A DNA stretch of 6,011 bases from Bacteroidota bacterium (GTDB taxonomy: Bacteria > Bacteroidota > Bacteroidia > Chitinophagales > Chitinophagaceae), in the NCBI GenBank assembly GCA_023390215.1, contig JAEWDG010000270.1, positions 1 through 6,011 on the forward strand, in the 5' to 3' direction. The notes under the pieces are model-generated. The model made no database searches. It had not been told where the DNA came from and was given only the letters and a program-made list of their open reading frames with translations. Below, in pieces: positions 5,837-6,011 of this stretch. Position 1 is the first letter of the stretch, and the number at the start of each line of letters is the position of its first letter. The position numbers were made by a program, and so were the translations under genes.

Positions 5837-5945
5837 TATGTAACATTTGATCCAGCACATGCGTAACTGTGAATAATACATTCCATCCAACCCGAATGCA
5901 AACTGCCAGAGCAAATTTTAAATAATTCTATTAAACAAACTACTT

Positions 5946-6011
5946 ATGATGAAGTTTTCACTCATTTCCAATGTCTTAGGTTTTTGCATTTTATTATCGA
6001 TTACCTCTTCA
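5946..6011 (+). CDS. N-terminus of a secreted or membrane protein (partial, 3' end outside window)
   Basis: ATG at 5946 opens a frame that runs to the right edge, 22 codons long (MMKFSLISNVLGFCILLSIT, then SS). A lysine near the start followed by a hydrophobic stretch (about residues 5-19) is a typical signal peptide core. The ATG could equally be the second one at 5949. The cysteine at residue 14 sits inside the hydrophobic core, so it does not look like a lipobox cysteine. The upstream bases TTAAACAAACTACTT are A/T-rich, as usual for starts in this phylum. No function can be given from so short a fragment. Confidence 0.6.
   Translation, partial: MMKFSLISNVLGFCILLSITSS

Larger units (their letters stand above)
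5609..5945. other. Gene-free stretch between the recA terminator and the next gene
   Basis: These 337 bases hold no open frame I would support on either strand. In order they contain the 9-bp repeat array, the inverted-repeat cluster, an A-run (5810-5817), a T-rich run (5827-5837) with a promoter-like motif, and an AT-rich leader before the gene at 5946. No tRNA, IS end or CRISPR pattern was seen. Confidence 0.7.

Overview
The window looks like chromosomal DNA from a member of the Bacteroidota, probably close to the Chitinophagaceae/Sphingobacteriia side. The reasons are moderate G+C by eye, A-rich translation starts with weak or no Shine-Dalgarno sequence, promoter-like motifs of the TAnnTTTG type, and protein sequences (TolC-type, SulP, RecA) that read like that phylum. 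This placement rests on recognition by eye, not on a search.

Layout, all genes on the + strand. (1) Positions 1-1579: the last 56 codons of a gene that resembles the C-terminus of an HlyD-type membrane fusion protein. One base after its stop comes a complete TolC-family outer-membrane channel gene. Together they are the end of an export or efflux operon whose other parts lie to the left. (2) 1671-2027: a small, unrecognised protein with one membrane anchor. It sits just behind a terminator-like hairpin that overlaps a TAnnTTTG promoter motif. (3) 2118-4351: a SulP-family anion transporter with a C-terminal STAS domain, then a beta-carbonic anhydrase 17 bp later, closed by a rho-independent terminator at 4365-4397. 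The pairing points to bicarbonate/CO2 handling. The anhydrase has both the catalytic zinc ligands and the residues of the regulatory bicarbonate site of type II beta-carbonic anhydrases. (4) 4545-5543: recA as its own unit, with overlapping inverted repeats in its upstream region and a strong terminator after it (5569-5608). (5) 5609-5945: about 340 bp without a gene. It holds seven degenerate 9-bp tandem repeats, a run of inverted repeats that could fold, and a promoter-like sequence. (6) 5946-6011: the first 22 codons of a gene that begins with a signal peptide and runs off the right edge.

Most of the window is housekeeping content. I found no clear new system. The points most worth a second look are the small membrane protein upstream of the SulP/carbonic anhydrase pair, the 9-bp repeat array whose units read as Gly-X-Y, the foldable region after it, and the dyads upstream of recA.
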